Below, piece after piece: positions 8,292-10,906 of a stretch of 10,906 nt of DNA. The translations under genes were made by a program, and so were the position numbers. This stretch comes from Caldilineae bacterium. GTDB lineage: Bacteria; Chloroflexota; Anaerolineae; J102. The stretch is from assembly GCA_011192085.1 (NCBI GenBank), contig DUEQ01000178.1, forward strand, positions 1 to 10,906. The letters run 5' to 3'. A model generated the notes under the pieces. The model saw only the letters and a program-made list of their open reading frames with translations. It was not told the DNA's origin and did no database searches. Position 1 is the first letter of the stretch, and each line of letters begins with the position of its first letter.

Positions 8292-9545
8292 ATGATGACT
8301 CGGATGGACGCGTTGATCATCGGCGGCGGCGTCATTGGCGTCAGCGCCGCCTACTTCCTGGCCCGGGCGGGCGTTTCCGTCACCCTGGTGGAGATGCGGA
8401 CGATTGCCGCGGGCAGCTCCTGGGGCAATGCCGGACTCATCGCGCCCAATCATTCCACGCCCATTCCCGGTCCGGGCGTGCTTCGCCAGGGGGTGCGATG
8501 GCTGTTGGATGTAGAGAGCCCGCTTTACATCCAGCCGCGTCTGGACTTCGATCTCCTGCGCTGGCTGTGGCAGTTTCGGGGTTTTTGCAATGTGCGGGCG
8601 CTGGATCGGGCCATCCCCCGGCTGCGCGACATGCAGCGGGCCAGCCTCGACCTCTTTCGCCAGCTCATCGCCACGGAGGCCATTGCCTGCGATTTCGAGG
8701 ATGTGGGCGGACTGGTCGCGTTTCGCACGAAAAAGGGGCTGGAGGCGGGCGTAGCCGAGGCCAAGCATCTCGCCCGTTTCGGGCTGAAAACGACTCTCCT
8801 CGATGCAGACGCCATCCACGAGATGGAGCCCGCATTGCATCCCGATGTGGTCGGGGGCGTGTTCCACGAGGAGGATGCGTTTCTGACCCCGCACAAGTTC
8901 GTGTTCGGGCTGGCGGATGCGGCGCAACGTCGCGACGCGGTCATCGTAGATGACGTCGGCGTGCAAGGTTTCGAAGTCGCGGGCGGGCGCATTGTGCGGG
9001 TGCGGACGACGCGCGGGGATGTCGAGCCCGATCAGGTCGTGTTGGCCGCGGGCGCGTGGTCCACCGCGCTGGCCCGGATGCTGGATGTGCGCATCCCCAT
9101 GCAGCCCGCCAAGGGCTACGCCATCACCCTTCCCCGACCGAATCCCTCGCCCAGGCGCTATGTCATCTTTGGCGAGCGCAACGCGGTGGCCACGCCCATG
9201 GGCGATACGCTGCGTCTCGCGGGCACGCTGGAGCTCTCGGGCCTGCATGGCCGCGTCCACCCGCGGCGGGTGAACGCCATCCGCAAGGCCGCGCGCGAGT
9301 ATCTCATTCTGCCGGAGCGGATGCCCGAAGGGCATGTGTGGCAGGGCCTGCGCCCTGTGCCGCCCGACGGCATGCCCTACATCGGGCGCAGCAAGCGGGT
9401 TGGGAATCTGATTGTGGCTACGGGCCACGCCATGCTGGGGCTCTCCATGGGCCCGATTACAGGCAAACTCGTCTCGGAGCTCGTTCAGGGTCTGCCTGTC
9501 TCCCTTCCTCTTGACGGTTTTGAGGTGGAACGCTTCGGGGCGTAG
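8292..9545 (+). CDS. FAD-dependent amino acid oxidoreductase, DadA-like (DAO family)
   Basis: The 417-residue protein is of the D-amino acid oxidase (DAO, PF01266) family, most like the small subunit of D-amino acid dehydrogenase (DadA). The N-terminus is a Rossmann FAD-binding motif, GGGVIG (11-16), with Glu34 at the end of the second strand to hold the adenosine ribose. GSSWGNAGLIAP (41-52) is typical of the DadA branch. The C-terminus has GLRPVPPDGMPYIG (352-365) and NLIVATGHAMLGLSMGPITGKL (372-393, conserved Gly378-His379), which close over the flavin. The enzyme would deaminate a D-amino acid or a related secondary amine and pass electrons to the respiratory chain or oxygen. The substrate (D-amino acid, glycine/sarcosine or hydroxyproline) cannot be read from sequence. 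No signal peptide is seen. The GGAGG at 8282 supports the start. Upstream is the pfkA relic, downstream a structured intergenic region. Confidence 0.9.
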   Translation: MMTRMDALIIGGGVIGVSAAYFLARAGVSVTLVEMRTIAAGSSWGNAGLIAPNHSTPIPGPGVLRQGVRWLLDVESPLYIQPRLDFDLLRWLWQFRGFCNVRALDRAIPRLRDMQRASLDLFRQLIATEAIACDFEDVGGLVAFRTKKGLEAGVAEAKHLARFGLKTTLLDADAIHEMEPALHPDVVGGVFHEEDAFLTPHKFVFGLADAAQRRDAVIVDDVGVQGFEVAGGRIVRVRTTRGDVEPDQVVLAAGAWSTALARMLDVRIPMQPAKGYAITLPRPNPSPRRYVIFGERNAVATPMGDTLRLAGTLELSGLHGRVHPRRVNAIRKAAREYLILPERMPEGHVWQGLRPVPPDGMPYIGRSKRVGNLIVATGHAMLGLSMGPITGKLVSELVQGLPVSLPLDGFEVERFGA

Positions 9546-9585
9546 CGCGTCATCGCCGCGCCCGAGGGATGGCGCCCGCTCTTTG

Positions 9586-9614
9586 GGTTCTCATGATGGG
9601 TTGCATTGAGAACC
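9586..9614 (+). other. 8-bp perfect hairpin after the oxidoreductase gene
   Basis: GGTTCTCA (9586-9593) and TGAGAACC (9607-9614) are exact reverse complements around a 13-base loop, about 40 bases after the oxidoreductase stop. No T-run follows. Its 3' arm overlaps the first three bases (9612-9614) of the larger hairpin that follows, so the two structures abut and compete slightly at the junction. Confidence 0.5.
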
Positions 9615-9677
9615 TTCGGGAAGTGGACGAAAATCTTCTGCCCAGAATCATAAGCCGTTCGTCCGCTTCCCGGAGGT
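9612..9677 (+). promoter_or_regulatory. Long 20-bp hairpin upstream of tgt (structured leader or dispersed inverted repeat)
   Basis: Bases 9612-9631 pair with 9658-9677 over 20 consecutive positions: 18 Watson-Crick pairs plus two G·U pairs (9624 with 9665, 9616 with 9673). The 26-base loop (9632-9657) can fold a short TTCT/AGAA tip (9636-9639 with 9644-9647). Both imperfections are U opposite G in plus-strand RNA but A opposite C in minus-strand RNA, which favours a plus-strand transcript as the folded form. The hairpin ends 43 bases before the tgt ATG. No T-run follows, and it does not match a preQ1 riboswitch class I recognise. A GGAGG lies in the 3' arm (9672-9676) but has no start codon at a suitable distance. 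Confidence 0.6.
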
Positions 9678-9684
9678 GGACATC

Positions 9685-9716
9685 CTCACATCCTCACACG
9701 CTCATACGCACACACG
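9685..9716 (+). repeat. Octanucleotide repeats before tgt, same type as before rsmG
   Basis: Four adjacent 8-base units (9685-9692, 9693-9700, 9701-9708, 9709-9716) vary around CTCACACG; the second matches exactly. A weaker fifth unit (9677-9684) may precede them, overlapping the base of the hairpin. Four bases (9717-9720) separate the array from the tgt ATG. The stretch is C/A-rich with no SD. It could be translated from a GTG at 9676, but the resulting His/Thr-rich N-terminus is unlike Tgt proteins. Confidence 0.7.
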
Positions 9717-9720
9717 CCCT

Positions 9721-10833
9721 ATGCCTTCATCCTTCCGCTACACCCTCCTCGCTACCGACGGCCGCGCCCGCCGCGGCGTCTTTACCACGCCCCACGGCGA
9801 CATCCAGATGCCCGCGTTTGCGCCTGTGGGCACCCAGGCCACTGTCAAAACCCTGACGCCCGACGAGGTGCGCATGATCGGCGCGGACCTCATCCTGGCC
9901 AACACCTATCATCTTTACCTGCGGCCCGGCGCGGACCGGGTGGCCCGGTTTGGGGGGCTGCACGGCTTCATGAGCTGGGATGGCCCCATCCTCACCGATA
10001 GCGGCGGTTTTCAGGTCTTCTCCCTCAGCGATCTGCGCAAGGTGGACGCGGACGGCGTCACTTTCAAATCCCATCTCGATGGCAGCTATCATCGTTTCAC
10101 GCCCGAGAAAGTGATGGCCATCGAGGCGAAGCTGGGCGCGGACATCATCATGGCCTTGGATGAATGTCCCGACCCGCTGGATCGGGCCTATAACGAGGAG
10201 GCCCTGGCCCGCACCCACGCCTGGGCTGTGCGCTGCGCCGAGAGCCAGGTGCGGCCCGACGAGCAGGCTCTGTTCGGCATTGTGCAGGGCGGCGTCTTCG
10301 AGGACCTGCGGCTGGAGAGTGCGGCCTTTCTCACGAAGCTCGACCTTCCCGGCTACGCCATCGGCGGGCTGGCCGTGGGCGAGACCAAGGCGCAGATGTA
10401 CGCCACCCTGGATGTGGTCGCGCCCGCGCTGCCTGCGGACAAGCCCCGCTATCTTATGGGCGTGGGCGCGCCTGATGACATTCTGGAGGCTGTGGCCCGG
10501 GGCGTGGACCTGTTCGACTGCGTGCTGCCCACGCGCATCGCCCGCAATGGCGCCATCTTTACCCGGCATGGTCGCATCAACCTGCGCAACGCCCGCTTCG
10601 CGGATGTGCAGGGGCCGTTGGAGGCGGGATGCACGTGCTACACCTGCCAGCGGTTCTCCACCGGCTATATCCATCATCTTATTAAGGCCAAGGAGATTCT
10701 GGGCCTGCGTCTCACCACCATCCATAACCTCCACTTCCTGGAGACGCTGATGCGGGACATCCGCGCGCACATCGAGGCGGGCGATTTCGAGGCGTTCAAG
10801 GACGCGTTTCTGGCAGATTACCTGGGGTCCTGA
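9721..10833 (+). CDS. tgt: Queuine/preQ1 tRNA-ribosyltransferase (tRNA-guanine transglycosylase)
   Basis: Tgt exchanges guanine at wobble position 34 of tRNAs with GUN anticodons (Asp, Asn, His, Tyr) for preQ1, the committing tRNA step of queuosine synthesis. From the ATG at 9721 it has 370 residues, the usual bacterial length. Visible features: TDSGGFQVFSL with general acid/base Asp93; GIVQGG (186-191); GGLAVGE (215-221), whose small-residue/Val pattern is typical of bacterial preQ1-using enzymes; LFDCVLPTR with nucleophile Asp266; and the zinc site Cys304, Cys306, Cys309 and His335 near the C-terminus. All key residues are intact. A GTG start at 9676 would add 15 residues encoded by the octamer repeats and is less likely. 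No queA or other queuosine genes are in the window. Neither an SD nor a recognisable preQ1 riboswitch precedes it, but a long hairpin does. Confidence 0.96.
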   Translation: MPSSFRYTLLATDGRARRGVFTTPHGDIQMPAFAPVGTQATVKTLTPDEVRMIGADLILANTYHLYLRPGADRVARFGGLHGFMSWDGPILTDSGGFQVFSLSDLRKVDADGVTFKSHLDGSYHRFTPEKVMAIEAKLGADIIMALDECPDPLDRAYNEEALARTHAWAVRCAESQVRPDEQALFGIVQGGVFEDLRLESAAFLTKLDLPGYAIGGLAVGETKAQMYATLDVVAPALPADKPRYLMGVGAPDDILEAVARGVDLFDCVLPTRIARNGAIFTRHGRINLRNARFADVQGPLEAGCTCYTCQRFSTGYIHHLIKAKEILGLRLTTIHNLHFLETLMRDIRAHIEAGDFEAFKDAFLADYLGS

Positions 10834-10880
10834 ACAGTGACCGTTTTGGAGCATTTTTCTCCGTTTGAAATGAGAGGCCG

Positions 10881-10906
10881 ACGTTTTACGTTTTACCCGC
10901 GACGTA
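10881..10906. repeat. Short heptamer tandem repeat at the right edge
   Basis: ACGTTTT occurs twice in tandem (10881-10887, 10888-10894). It is followed by another 7-base unit beginning AC (10895-10901) and then ACGTA at the window end, so the array may continue outside. It resembles the heptameric short tandem repeats common between genes in some bacterial groups. With just two exact copies visible, the call is tentative. The 47 bases between the tgt stop and this repeat hold no clear terminator. Confidence 0.4.

Noticed and set aside
8014..8295. 93-codon plus-strand frame with a GAGGAG before ATGATG, as a small gene
   Set aside because: The His/Arg-rich translation is typical of an out-of-frame reading, and the overlapping frame shows clear phosphofructokinase homology, so this is relic DNA.
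8115..9428. Minus-strand open frame of 437 codons opposite the oxidoreductase
   Set aside because: Antisense shadow; the plus strand encodes a complete DAO-family protein with FAD motifs.
9676..9720. GTG start for tgt with GGAGG just before it
   Set aside because: The GGAGG directly abuts the GTG, giving no usable spacing. The added residues are His/Thr-rich repeat translation. The ATG at 9721 gives the normal Tgt length and N-terminus.
9586..9720. preQ1 riboswitch controlling tgt
   Set aside because: The structure is a long simple hairpin. I see no preQ1-I type short stem with an A-rich tail pseudoknot and no other known preQ1 class consensus.
10848..10862. GGAG/CTCC hairpin with a T-rich loop after tgt as a terminator
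   Set aside because: The stem is only 4 bp, the T-run is inside the loop rather than after the stem, and it is too weak to call.

Overview
High-GC bacterial chromosomal DNA made up mostly of housekeeping genes. I see no phage, transposase, CRISPR or toxin-antitoxin genes. The organism is probably a member of the Chloroflexota (Anaerolineae/Caldilineae-like). This rests on the general look of the proteins, the frequent lack of Shine-Dalgarno (SD) sequences, and the many GC-rich hairpins and short tandem repeats between genes. It is a moderate-confidence inference, because no rRNA or other firm taxonomic marker is present.

Layout. A complete uvrB (94-2148, +) is followed by two perfect GC-rich hairpins (2149-2232). 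Next is a large type IIA topoisomerase A subunit, gyrA-like (2405-5311, +). It ends at a likely rho-independent terminator (5430-5454) that separates it from a convergent minus-strand pair: rsmG (7174-6386), then a TIM-barrel sugar epimerase resembling 5-keto-L-gluconate epimerase IolO (6313-5477). A divergent intergenic region (7175-7361) carries an octanucleotide tandem repeat before rsmG and a -10-like box close to the start of a plus-strand histidine phosphatase (7362-8000). The phosphatase is followed by a decayed fragment of 6-phosphofructokinase (about 8018-8291). Then come a DadA-like FAD-dependent amino acid oxidoreductase (8292-9545), a strongly structured intergenic region (9586-9677), the same type of octanucleotide repeat, and tgt (tRNA-guanine transglycosylase, 9721-10833). 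A short heptamer repeat starts at the right edge.

How the genes relate. uvrB (excision repair) and the gyrase subunit (DNA topology) act on DNA. rsmG (16S rRNA methylation) and tgt (queuosine in tRNA) modify RNA. The epimerase, phosphatase and FAD oxidoreductase are metabolic. They do not form one pathway. Only rsmG-epimerase, and possibly phosphatase-(pfk relic)-oxidoreductase, look like transcription units.

Most notable points: (1) the gyrase subunit combines Asn at the normally glycine position 81, a degenerate GyrA box, and a 150-residue C-terminal extension made of a 12-proline run followed by a histone H1-like basic tail; (2) a 20-bp hairpin upstream of tgt has two imperfections that pair only in plus-strand RNA; (3) a period-8 C/A-rich repeat directly precedes the start codons of two unlinked RNA-modification genes; (4) a phosphofructokinase relic is present.
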